Shown here piece by piece: positions 35,254-43,213 of a stretch of DNA of 64,000 nucleotides. This DNA is from Bernardetia sp. ABR2-2B (GTDB lineage Bacteria > Bacteroidota > Bacteroidia > Cytophagales > Bernardetiaceae). The stretch spans positions 4,010,001 to 4,074,000 of the forward strand of contig NZ_CP147020.1 in NCBI RefSeq assembly GCF_037126435.1. The letters are read 5' to 3'. Made by a program: the position numbers and the translations under genes. Numbering within the stretch: position 1 is the stretch's first letter; each line of letters opens with the position of its first letter. Under the pieces are notes generated by a model, which was given only the letters and a program-made list of their open reading frames with translations, was not told where the DNA came from and ran no database searches.

Positions 35254-37140
35254 ATGTCTAAATCCAAAATTTTCTTTATTGTTTTATCTGTCCTTCTTCT
35301 CATTGTGGGAAGTGTTTATGGATATGAATATTTTACCAACAAAAGTGCCATTGAAAAAGCAGATGCTTTATATAAAGAGGGAAAGTTTGATGAAGCTCTT
35401 CCTTATTACAAAAAAGCTCAAAGTGGTTTTTTTGGTACATATAGTTATGAATCTTGGATGGGAGAATATGATATAGAAAATTTGCAAACCTATGTGTTGC
35501 CTACGTTACAAAGAGCTACAAAGCATGTAAAAAGTGACAATGTTGATTCATTGTTAGTTTCCTTTAAGAAGTTAAAAGTTCTTGATATAAGCCATGGTAC
35601 TTATAGAATCATTCCTATACTTTTGAATAAAGAAATTACTGAAAATAAAAAAATAGTAGAGCAAAAAATACTTAGTTTAGCTAAGAAAGCTGAAAAGCAA
35701 GACCCAGCAGAAGCAATAAAGTTGTATTCAGTTTTTGATTATAAAGATGAAGAGTATAAAACTTATCAAACTAAAATAAAAACGCTTTATAAACCTGCTT
35801 TTTTACAAAAATACAATGAAAAGGAGTATTTAGAAGCTCTTCAAGTGTATGAAAAAATGGATATTGCAGACAAAGAGCGATACAAAAACGAACTCAAAGA
35901 ACCTGTAAATCATAGCCGATTAGAAGCTGCTAAAAAAAATCAAAAGTTTGCCTTATTGATGTATATGAATGGAGACATGTCTGTTTTAGAAAATGTTACC
36001 AAGATTCTTTTGGAGGTAGATTCTACAAGTACGTATGCACCAGCAGCTAAAACAGAACTTGAAAATCTCAATCAAGAAGTAGCTTATCAGATGGGAACAG
36101 AGGAATATAAAGCAGGTAATCTTGATGAATCGCTCCACTTTTTTGCTCAAATTCCTCCAAAATCTCATCATTACGACGATTCTAAAAATAAAATAGCTGA
36201 AATTGCGAAGAAATTAGAACAAGAATATAAAGAGGAAGCACTTGCAAAAAAGCGTACAGAAGCTTACGCCGAAATCAAAAAACAGCTTTCTCCTTATTTG
36301 AATAATAAATCGACGTATTCAGTTATTCTAGCTGATGCAATGGATATTAGTGATAAAAAACTCAAATATAATATCATTTATCAAGATAAATCTGTTCCGA
36401 CCACAAAGACAACAGGTTTTATGAAAGTGAGTGACAGTACATACGATTTTTTCCTAGATGATGTAGGAATGGAAATTTTGTCTAATAAAGGACAGCAAAT
36501 AACACAAGCAGGATATAGCAATTATGTAGGAAATACCAATTATGGACAATGGAGAGAAAATGATGAAGGTTCTTTTTGGGAGTTTTATGGAAAGTATGCA
36601 ATGTTGAGTACGCTTTTTAATTCCAACAGAATCTATAGAGATGATTACACTACTTATAACCGTTATTACCGAACATCTTCTCGTCCTTATTATGGAAGTG
36701 TGTATGTTCCTTTGAAGTCGGCTGTCAAGAAAACTCCTCGTTTTCAACAAACTGTAAATAACCGTTCTCAAAAAAGTTGGTTTTATGCCAAAAGTGTTCC
36801 CTCTCGTTCTGTAAAAAGTAGTAGTACAGCCAGTACCAGTAGTAAAAGTTGGTATTATGGAAAAAAACCAATGAAAAGAAGTAGTTATACAAGCAAATCA
36901 ACAGCTTCGAATCGTAGTAATTATGGACGTTTTGCACGTTCTAGCTCTTCTTCTTCTAGTTCAAGTAGTGGTGCTTATCGTTCTTCTAGTTCATCGTCGT
37001 CTTCAAGAAGTTCTTCTAGCTCATCTAGTGGTTATCGCTCTAGCTCTAGTAGCAGAAGCTCTTCTAGTTCATCTTCACGTACAACACGCTCTAGCTCATC
37101 GTCTTCTCGTTCTCGTTCTTCTTCTCGTGGTGGAAAATAA
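35254..37140 (+). CDS. Membrane-anchored TPR protein with a serine-rich tail
   Basis: A 628-residue protein. One membrane helix at ~5-25 (IFFIVLSVLLLIVGSVYGYEYF) acts as an uncleaved anchor. A helical TPR-like region follows (ADALYKEGKFDEALPYYKKAQ near 37-57; TEEYKAGNLDESLHFFAQIP near 280-300). A beta-rich middle part (~345-480) contains many Tyr and Asn residues. From ~485 there are basic, Ser/Tyr repeats such as SWYYGKKPMKRSSYTSKS, and the final ~90 residues are almost only Ser and Arg with Gly, ending RSSSRGGK. The tail uses all six serine codons, so it is not a simple DNA slippage product. It could be a flexible, positively charged stalk facing the envelope. No family is recognised. Confidence 0.7.
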   Translation: MSKSKIFFIVLSVLLLIVGSVYGYEYFTNKSAIEKADALYKEGKFDEALPYYKKAQSGFFGTYSYESWMGEYDIENLQTYVLPTLQRATKHVKSDNVDSLLVSFKKLKVLDISHGTYRIIPILLNKEITENKKIVEQKILSLAKKAEKQDPAEAIKLYSVFDYKDEEYKTYQTKIKTLYKPAFLQKYNEKEYLEALQVYEKMDIADKERYKNELKEPVNHSRLEAAKKNQKFALLMYMNGDMSVLENVTKILLEVDSTSTYAPAAKTELENLNQEVAYQMGTEEYKAGNLDESLHFFAQIPPKSHHYDDSKNKIAEIAKKLEQEYKEEALAKKRTEAYAEIKKQLSPYLNNKSTYSVILADAMDISDKKLKYNIIYQDKSVPTTKTTGFMKVSDSTYDFFLDDVGMEILSNKGQQITQAGYSNYVGNTNYGQWRENDEGSFWEFYGKYAMLSTLFNSNRIYRDDYTTYNRYYRTSSRPYYGSVYVPLKSAVKKTPRFQQTVNNRSQKSWFYAKSVPSRSVKSSSTASTSSKSWYYGKKPMKRSSYTSKSTASNRSNYGRFARSSSSSSSSSSGAYRSSSSSSSSRSSSSSSSGYRSSSSSRSSSSSSSRTTRSSSSSSRSRSSSRGGK

Positions 37141-37195
37141 AACTGATTTTTGTGTTCTTGAAAACATAAGTAAAAAGATTAGCGTTTATAACCCT

Positions 37196-37238
37196 AGACC
37201 CTAAGAGTATTTCAAAATACAAATCCTTAGGGTCTTTG
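37196..37238 (+). terminator. Terminator after the serine-rich protein gene
   Basis: AGACCCTAAG (37196-37205) pairs exactly with CTTAGGGTCT (37226-37235). A second small stem lies inside (GTATTT with AAATAC), and TTTGTTT follows. It sits 55 bases after the stop. Confidence 0.7.
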
Positions 37239-37270
37239 TTTAAATATTCTATCAAATTATTCAGAAAATC

Positions 37271-38071
37271 ATGACAAAATTAAAATCATTTTTTAGCCTA
37301 TCTTTTTTATTTAGTTGTTTGCTCTTTTTGGGTGCTTGTGATTCAGAGGGAAATATTAATTTCTTTTCTATTAATGAAGACCTCCAAATTGGTCAGCAAG
37401 TGGCAGCCGAACTAGAGGCAGACTCTACGGTCATTATTTTGGACGAACAAGATTATGATACAGCTTATACTTACATTCGAACGCTTACAGAGAAAGTTTT
37501 GTCTTCAAATGATGTTCGTTATCGTACAGAATTTCCTTGGCAAGTAAAAATCATCCAAGATGATGAAACATTAAATGCTTTTTGTACTCCAGGGGGATAT
37601 ATTTATGTTTATACAGGACTAATAAAATATTTAGATACAGAAGACCAACTCGCTGGAGTAATGGGACACGAAATTGCACATGCAGACAAACGCCACGTAA
37701 CAGACAACATGACAAAGGCGTACGGCTATGAAGCTCTGTTTGCAATCTTTTTTGGAGAAGACCAAGGACAACTTGCAGGTATTGCAAAAGGATTAATCAA
37801 TCTAAAATATGGACGTGATGCAGAACGTGAAGCTGATGATTTTTCAGTAAAATATCTTTGTGATACAGAATATCAAGCCAACGGAGCAGCAGGATTTTTT
37901 CAGAAAATAATTAATGAAGGACAAAGTAGCACACCCCCAGAGTTTTTGAGTACGCACCCAAATCCAGATAATAGAGTAGAAGCTATCAACGATAAAGCAA
38001 GAGAAGAGGGATGTAGCATACAACCAAGTGGAAATAATTATGCAGCTTTTAAGGCTTCACTTCCTCAATAA
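37271..38071 (+). CDS. M48-family metalloprotease lipoprotein
   Basis: A 266-residue lipoprotein. The lipobox LFLGAC puts the modified Cys at residue 23. The zinc protease motif is HEIAH at residues 133-137, followed by the third ligand region GRDAEREADDFSVKY near residue 187. The upstream CTPGGYIYVYTGLI is typical of the BepA/YfgC/LoiP-like M48 group, which handles outer-membrane protein or lipid quality control. It is a minimal single-domain form without TPRs. A strong terminator follows. Confidence 0.9.
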   Translation: MTKLKSFFSLSFLFSCLLFLGACDSEGNINFFSINEDLQIGQQVAAELEADSTVIILDEQDYDTAYTYIRTLTEKVLSSNDVRYRTEFPWQVKIIQDDETLNAFCTPGGYIYVYTGLIKYLDTEDQLAGVMGHEIAHADKRHVTDNMTKAYGYEALFAIFFGEDQGQLAGIAKGLINLKYGRDAEREADDFSVKYLCDTEYQANGAAGFFQKIINEGQSSTPPEFLSTHPNPDNRVEAINDKAREEGCSIQPSGNNYAAFKASLPQ

Positions 38072-38080
38072 TTAATTATG

Positions 38081-38116
38081 AATCCTTATTACTTTATTGT
38101 AATAAGGATTTTTTTT
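38081..38116 (+). terminator. Terminator after the M48 protease gene
   Basis: AATCCTTATTAC (38081-38092) and GTAATAAGGATT (38099-38110) form a 12-bp perfect stem with a 6-base loop, followed by six T residues. It begins nine bases after the stop codon. Confidence 0.9.
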
Positions 38117-38139
38117 AAAGAAGTGTGTCTTTATCTTCA

Positions 38140-38187
38140 TTCATCATAAGAATCATATAAATCACTCGCTAATCAGTTACGGTATTT
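38140..38187. repeat. 48-base dispersed repeat, copy 1
   Basis: Forty-eight bases here match 52831-52878 at about 44 positions. The core ATCACTCGCTAATCAGTTA is identical in both. In this copy the repeat overlaps the last codons and stop of the minus-strand HTTM-like gene. Confidence 0.6.
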
Positions 38188-39330
38188 CTCAAAACTTGGC
38201 AACAAAAAAACATATACCCATATCCAAGGAGAAAAATAATGTCCTACTCCAAGAAAAAAATATGTTCCTGCGTGAAAACAAATACCTATGATAATCAAAG
38301 TGAGTTTAATATATTTATTTTTATGAAGAATAAGTAAAAAGCTGATTTCCCAAAAAATTGTAAGAATAGAAAGAAGCGCAACAAGAAAAGGATAGTTTGA
38401 TAAATTTTGACCCAAATCAGTAGGAGAGTTTTGTAAATAACTCAAAAGGGCATTGCCGTTGGGCCAATCCCAACCTCCAATAAATATTTTTTCAAGTCCA
38501 GAAGAAGTATAAATTAATCCAACAGCTAAAAAAAGGAGAAAATTTTGACGAATTACATTTGTGTTTTTACTGATAAAAAAGCCTTTAAAATTAGTTTGCC
38601 AAAACCAAAAAGGTAGCAGAATACAAACCCAATTCCAAGAAGCATACGTATGTTCAATTTTTCCAAAATCATACAAAAGACCTTGTAGATAAATAAATAA
38701 AATAGCACTCAAAGCTACACAAACAAAAAGTGTAATTTTGAATAAAAAAAACCTTTGGTAGAAAAAAGATAATAGCACAGAAATAACTCCTATGGCTGTT
38801 ATAATTTTGAGAAAACTAATTGAATTTTTGAAAAACGAAAGTGAAGGAAAAGAAGGAGATAGAAACTTATAAAAAGAAATTGGTTCGTAGAGAATAGCTA
38901 TTTGAGAGTATTGTGTCAGAATCTCTAGCCATTCATTAGAAAGTAGAATATTAGAAATCAAGAAATAAATAATCAAAAAATATTGTTTCTTGTAACTTAT
39001 TTTTTCAGAGTAAACAGAGTTTTTTATAAAAAATGACTTTACTTTTTGATAGAATTTTGGAATAAAAAAAATGGAAAATACAGAGCTAACAAACAAAAAA
39101 CGAATAGCTATTTGGTCAGATTTTTTGATAAAAAAGGAGGCATCAAAACGGTATTTTTCTACTTTTAAGCGTGGATAAATACTTTCTACTAACTCTGCAA
39201 ACCAAGTGGGTTTTGTCGTTGCATCAAAATAAGCTAAAGTATAATTTCGAATCCAAAACCAATACAAAACTTGAGATAAGAGGATAAGAAAAATAGCAAT
39301 CCAAAATCTATTTTTTTTTGCAAAATTCAT
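38173..39330 (-). CDS. HTTM-like integral membrane protein
   Basis: A 385-residue protein with about nine to ten hydrophobic segments across its length. The segment LIYTSSGLEKIFIGGWDWPNGNALLSYL, followed by helices and a HAGTYFFLGVGHYFSPWIWV motif, resembles HTTM proteins, relatives of the vitamin K-dependent carboxylase membrane domain. The carboxylase function itself is not implied. It is the third gene of a tight minus-strand group, starting 10 bases after the small protein ends and following the histidine kinase. The 3' end overlaps a dispersed repeat. Confidence 0.55.
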   Translation of the reverse strand: MNFAKKNRFWIAIFLILLSQVLYWFWIRNYTLAYFDATTKPTWFAELVESIYPRLKVEKYRFDASFFIKKSDQIAIRFLFVSSVFSIFFIPKFYQKVKSFFIKNSVYSEKISYKKQYFLIIYFLISNILLSNEWLEILTQYSQIAILYEPISFYKFLSPSFPSLSFFKNSISFLKIITAIGVISVLLSFFYQRFFLFKITLFVCVALSAILFIYLQGLLYDFGKIEHTYASWNWVCILLPFWFWQTNFKGFFISKNTNVIRQNFLLFLAVGLIYTSSGLEKIFIGGWDWPNGNALLSYLQNSPTDLGQNLSNYPFLVALLSILTIFWEISFLLILHKNKYIKLTLIIIGICFHAGTYFFLGVGHYFSPWIWVYVFLLPSFEKYRN

Positions 39331-39340
39331 TAGCTAAAAA

Positions 39341-39739
39341 TTAATTTGAGAAAACACATAATGAATCTATTTCATTATTTGAGTCTTTTTGAATGATATG
39401 ATACCACTTCCATTTTAGATTTTTGTTTTGTTTCAAATTTTCTTTATCTTTTATTATTTCATCAAAAACGGTTATAAAGTCAGCGTGTTTTGCTTGATAA
39501 TGGTGTTTACGGAGCTGCATTTCAAAAGTATTTGCGTTGAGAGGAATGTTTTGGGGACGTAATTCTGTAAAATTACTGTCAGCTTCATTTTTATAAAAAA
39601 GATGAAATTTTTCATATTGAGTTTGGTGTTTTATCGGCTCGGCAAACATTCCAAAACGATGAAAAGGATATATATCTTTCAAAAAAATAAAGGGGAAAAT
39701 AATTCCCAAACACAAGAAAAAGGATATTATTTTATTCAT
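39341..39739 (-). CDS. Small membrane-anchored protein coupled to the HTTM-like gene
   Basis: The best start is the ATG at 39739 (MNKIISFFLCLGIIFPFIF), giving 132 residues with one N-terminal hydrophobic segment. The start codon overlaps the stop of the histidine kinase by eight bases (ATGAATAA), a strong sign of translational coupling. The remainder is soluble and rich in Lys and His (LRKHHYQAKHADF). Small partners of this kind often sit next to HTTM-like genes. No family is recognised. A longer frame reaching 39781 would lie inside the kinase gene and is unlikely. Confidence 0.65.
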   Translation of the reverse strand: MNKIISFFLCLGIIFPFIFLKDIYPFHRFGMFAEPIKHQTQYEKFHLFYKNEADSNFTELRPQNIPLNANTFEMQLRKHHYQAKHADFITVFDEIIKDKENLKQNKNLKWKWYHIIQKDSNNEIDSLCVFSN

Positions 39740-41426
39740 TTTGTAGTTGCTGGTGTAACTCTTTAGGAAGTTGTATCTCAAAACTTGTTCCTTCGCCTAA
39801 TGCACTTTCTACTGAAATTTTTCCATTATGTTTTTCAATAATTCCATACGTAATAGACATTCCTAGTCCTGTTCCCTCTCCAACATTTTTGGTGGTATAA
39901 AACGGTTCGAATATTCGTTTTTGTACTTCTTTGCTCATTCCAGAACCATTATCAGTAATTATCAATGTAATATGATTTTTACTATTTTTTGTTTGGATAC
40001 TTAAAGTAAGGTTTTTATTATTATTCTTTTTTTTCTCCTCTATGAGAGCCTGAATAGCATTATTACAAATGTTCATCAAAACTTGATTGAGTTGCCCTGG
40101 ATAGCATTCTATAGGCTGCATATCAAAATCTAACTCTCTATTTACTGTAATTCCATTTTCTTTAATTTGATTTCTTAAAAGAATAAGTGTTGTCGAAATA
40201 TGGTCATTGATATGTGTTTTTTTAATTTCTTCTTCATCTAACCTAGAGAAGTTACGCAGTCCTTTTACAATCTCAAAAGTTCGCATTGCTCCAATCTGAA
40301 TATCTTTTAATAAAGTTCTTGTTTCATCTATCAACTCATCATATTCTTCATGTAATTCCGTACTGATATTTTCTTTACTTGTCCAAGATAAAAGTTCTTC
40401 TATGTTAGTATGAAGTGCGTCCATTCCTGCATAAACAAAATTTATTGGATTATTTATCTCGTGTGCAATCCCTGCTGTAAGTTGTCCTAGACTCGCCATT
40501 TTTTCGGCTTGTGTAAGCTGTGCTTGTGTAGATTTTAGCTCTGTAATTGTTGTAGCTAATTGTTCGTTTACTTCTATTTCTCGTTCTAATGTATTTTGTA
40601 ACTTCGATTTTGCAGCAGCCAACCTTTCGTTGGTAAGTTGCATTTCTTCAGCATATTTTCGTAATTCTTTTTCAGATTCGGCAAGGTCTTCCACTTGTTT
40701 TAAAAGCTGCGCTTCTGTATATCTCAACCTTGTACTTCTTTCTGCAATTAGTTCTTCAAGGCGTCCTCTTTGATTCATCAACTCTTGATTCATTGCCAAT
40801 AATTCTTCTTGATTTTCCTTAAAAGAACTGTCTTGGTCTTGTAGCGCATCATTTTGTTTATTGGCTTCTATAAGCAAATCTCTCAATAAGTCTTCACTCT
40901 GACTGACCATTCTCATAGCCGTAGCTACAATCAATAGATTCAAACAAACTGCCATCGCCCAGATAATAATCTTAAAAAAAGCAGCCGTAGAAGGAGGCAT
41001 ATAAATACTAAGTGCTGAAAAACCTTTAGGCAAAAACTCTATCCAACCTAAAATAGCACCAAAAGCCAACAAGAAAAAAAGCTGTAAACTTTGCTCTTGA
41101 CTAGAGAAGAGCATAATAATAATAATACTTATCGGCAAAATAAACGCTCTCATAGCAGGTTCTCTACTAAAGATTAGAAAGAATACAAAATGAGACACAA
41201 TAATCTGAAAGACAAAAAATATTTTAGCTAAATCTACTTTATGAAATTTATTGAAAACTAGAGGAAAAATAAAGCCTGTTGTTATTAAAGCAGTGTTGAT
41301 GATTAGCTCAGATGTCCAAAACGAATTTATGATAAATAATCCAATTATTCCCAATAAAAAAACACAAGACAAAGAAAGACATATCAAGTTTATAAGTCTT
41401 ATCCTTGCTGATTCTTGCGTGTGCAT
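39732..41426 (-). CDS. Membrane sensor histidine kinase
   Basis: A 564-residue kinase. The N-terminal ~170 residues hold about six membrane helices with no extracellular domain. A long coiled coil (~185-310) leads to a HisKA-type box with His322 in GQLTAGIAHEINNP. The ATPase domain shows the N box (MNICNNAIQAL), D box (ITDNGSGM), F box (FEPFYTTK) and G box (GEGTGLGMSI). No receiver domain and no response regulator gene are adjacent, so its target is unknown. It probably senses a membrane or internal signal through the helices and coiled coil. It begins a three-gene transcript with the small protein and the HTTM-like protein. Confidence 0.92.
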   Translation of the reverse strand: MHTQESARIRLINLICLSLSCVFLLGIIGLFIINSFWTSELIINTALITTGFIFPLVFNKFHKVDLAKIFFVFQIIVSHFVFFLIFSREPAMRAFILPISIIIIMLFSSQEQSLQLFFLLAFGAILGWIEFLPKGFSALSIYMPPSTAAFFKIIIWAMAVCLNLLIVATAMRMVSQSEDLLRDLLIEANKQNDALQDQDSSFKENQEELLAMNQELMNQRGRLEELIAERSTRLRYTEAQLLKQVEDLAESEKELRKYAEEMQLTNERLAAAKSKLQNTLEREIEVNEQLATTITELKSTQAQLTQAEKMASLGQLTAGIAHEINNPINFVYAGMDALHTNIEELLSWTSKENISTELHEEYDELIDETRTLLKDIQIGAMRTFEIVKGLRNFSRLDEEEIKKTHINDHISTTLILLRNQIKENGITVNRELDFDMQPIECYPGQLNQVLMNICNNAIQALIEEKKKNNNKNLTLSIQTKNSKNHITLIITDNGSGMSKEVQKRIFEPFYTTKNVGEGTGLGMSITYGIIEKHNGKISVESALGEGTSFEIQLPKELHQQLQNE

Positions 41427-41554
41427 TGTGTCTGTAACGCCCCAATGAATGCTATTTTGGATATAATTAAAAATAACTTATGGAATTATGAATGATAAAT
41501 TATGAACTTTTGTATTATTTTATAGTCTAAATTTTATATTTATTTCACTGATTT

Positions 41555-42568
41555 TTATTCGTTGCTTGTAAAATCAATTTCGGTACTATCTCCAATATTA
41601 AGGCTCTGAACTAATCCTTTGAGAGAAGAATCACTACCAATAATAGATTTGTTGAGTGTTGCATGAGAAAGTTCAGAAAAAGAACCAATAATACTATTTT
41701 GAATGATAGAATTTGAAATATGTGTATGGTCGCCAATAGCTACATTAGGACCAATAATAGAGTTTTCTAGTTTGCATTGTTTCCCAAAACGAACAGGCTG
41801 AATAATAATACATTTTGGATAATTGCTTGAAACAGAAGTTTTGAAACCGTGTCGTCTTAAAAGACTAGCATTAGCTTCTAATAAAGTCTCCTTTTTTCCA
41901 CAATCAAACCAATTATCTACTTCCATAAAAGTTATTTTCTCGCCTTGATTGACCATTTCCATAAGAGCATCAGTCAAATGATATTCCCAAGAGCTATTTG
42001 CAGAAGCAGAATGGCTCATAATTGTCTTTATAGAATCTAAAAGTAAAGGAATATTTGTGATTTTGTATGCACCCACTAACGCCAAATTTGACTTTGGAAT
42101 GCGTGGTTTTTCGATAAGCTTCTTTATTATTCCGTGTTTATCAGGTTCTATGATTCCGAAAATACGTGGATTATCAACCTTTCTGACAGCTACAACACTA
42201 TTTTTGATATTGAAAAAGTTAGAATAATTCATCTCTACAATTGTATCTCCTAAGACAACCAGCAATTCTTTTTCATCTTGGATAAAATTACGGGCTATCC
42301 AAAGTGCATGTGCTGAACCAATACGAGGTTCTTGCAAAACAAACTCTGCATTGATGGTATCTTTATATGTATTTACTACATACTCTTCAATTTTGTTTCC
42401 TAGATAACCAATGATAAATAAAAAGTCTCGTATTCCATTTTCATATAAATTATCAATAATATGCCCCAAAATAGGCTTTCCTGCTATCGGAACGAGTGGT
42501 TTGGGTTGTGTGTGTGTATGTGGACGTAAGCGTGTACCTGCTCCTGCTACTGGAATAATTGCTTTCAT
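41555..42568 (-). CDS. Sugar-phosphate nucleotidyltransferase with left-handed helix tail
   Basis: Begins at the ATG at 42568 (MKAIIPVAGAGTRLRP); in-frame codons at 42574 and 42577 add only two or three residues. The N-terminal GT-A-like domain has the nucleotide-binding VAGAGTRLRPHT, the PKPLVPIAGKP motif and the acidic VVLGDT site. The C-terminal ~90 residues show the hexapeptide pattern (NSIIGPNVAIGDHTHISNSIIQNSIIG) of a left-handed beta helix. This makes an NDP-sugar from sugar-1-phosphate and NTP, close to RmlA/GlmU-type enzymes. The exact sugar is not determinable. It stands alone and supports envelope polysaccharide synthesis. Confidence 0.87.
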   Translation of the reverse strand: MKAIIPVAGAGTRLRPHTHTQPKPLVPIAGKPILGHIIDNLYENGIRDFLFIIGYLGNKIEEYVVNTYKDTINAEFVLQEPRIGSAHALWIARNFIQDEKELLVVLGDTIVEMNYSNFFNIKNSVVAVRKVDNPRIFGIIEPDKHGIIKKLIEKPRIPKSNLALVGAYKITNIPLLLDSIKTIMSHSASANSSWEYHLTDALMEMVNQGEKITFMEVDNWFDCGKKETLLEANASLLRRHGFKTSVSSNYPKCIIIQPVRFGKQCKLENSIIGPNVAIGDHTHISNSIIQNSIIGSFSELSHATLNKSIIGSDSSLKGLVQSLNIGDSTEIDFTSNE

Positions 42569-43213
42569 GGGCATCAATGAAACTAAAAAAAAATATAATA
42601 AAGCTATTGTAAACTAAAATAGGAAAATAATCTGAATAATAGTGCAAAATACAATTCTTAATAAGATACCACAACTTATACACTATCAAATTTCATAAAT
42701 AGTAAGCCAACAAAATTAAATATATCTTTCTCGTTGTTGATGCCTTCACTAATGATAAATACAATTTTTTAGAAAAAAAGTCATATAGTGCTTATTTTTC
42801 TTTTTTTGATAGAGTGAATCTAAAATAATCTAAAACTATTTGAATTAAACCGATAAGTTTGATATTTTTATCGAAAACAACACGGTAAAACATTGGATTA
42901 GTTGAATTTATCTCCATTTAGGATTAATTTATGTATCAGTTCTAAATAAAATAGTAGTGAATTCTATTAAATCACAAAAAAAATAAACTGTCGATTCGAT
43001 TTCCTACCAAAAAAAATAAGATATTTGTCTGTCAGGAAAATATAAATTTGTTTTGAATTAGCTTTTTTTTCTAAAAAAAAGTTTTATTTATACAAAAAAA
43101 TACTTTTTTAATAAATAAGTAAGAAAATAGTTGTCTTTATTTGTTTATTATTTAGAGGTATATTTGATAGTCGATTAAAAAACGTATAATTTTACGCAAA
43201 CATTTTTTCATTT
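42569..43213. other. 645-base AT-rich gap between divergent genes
   Basis: Separates the divergent nucleotidyltransferase and MltD-like genes. I find no plausible gene, tRNA or strong hairpin. Homopolymer runs of A and T are frequent. The plus-strand promoter listed at 43163-43194 lies near its right end. The rest has no visible content. Confidence 0.5.
43163..43194 (+). promoter_or_regulatory. Possible promoter of the MltD-like gene
   Basis: TTTG at 43163-43166 and TAATTTTA at 43187-43194 are separated by 20 bases, fitting the Bacteroidota -33/-7 layout with one change in the -7 box. The leader to the ATG at 43214 would be short. Confidence 0.4.

Noticed and set aside
36923-37204. A Leu/Val/His-rich frame overlapping the serine-rich tail
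   Set aside because: It is the shifted reading of the Ser/Arg repeat and has no start context or homology.
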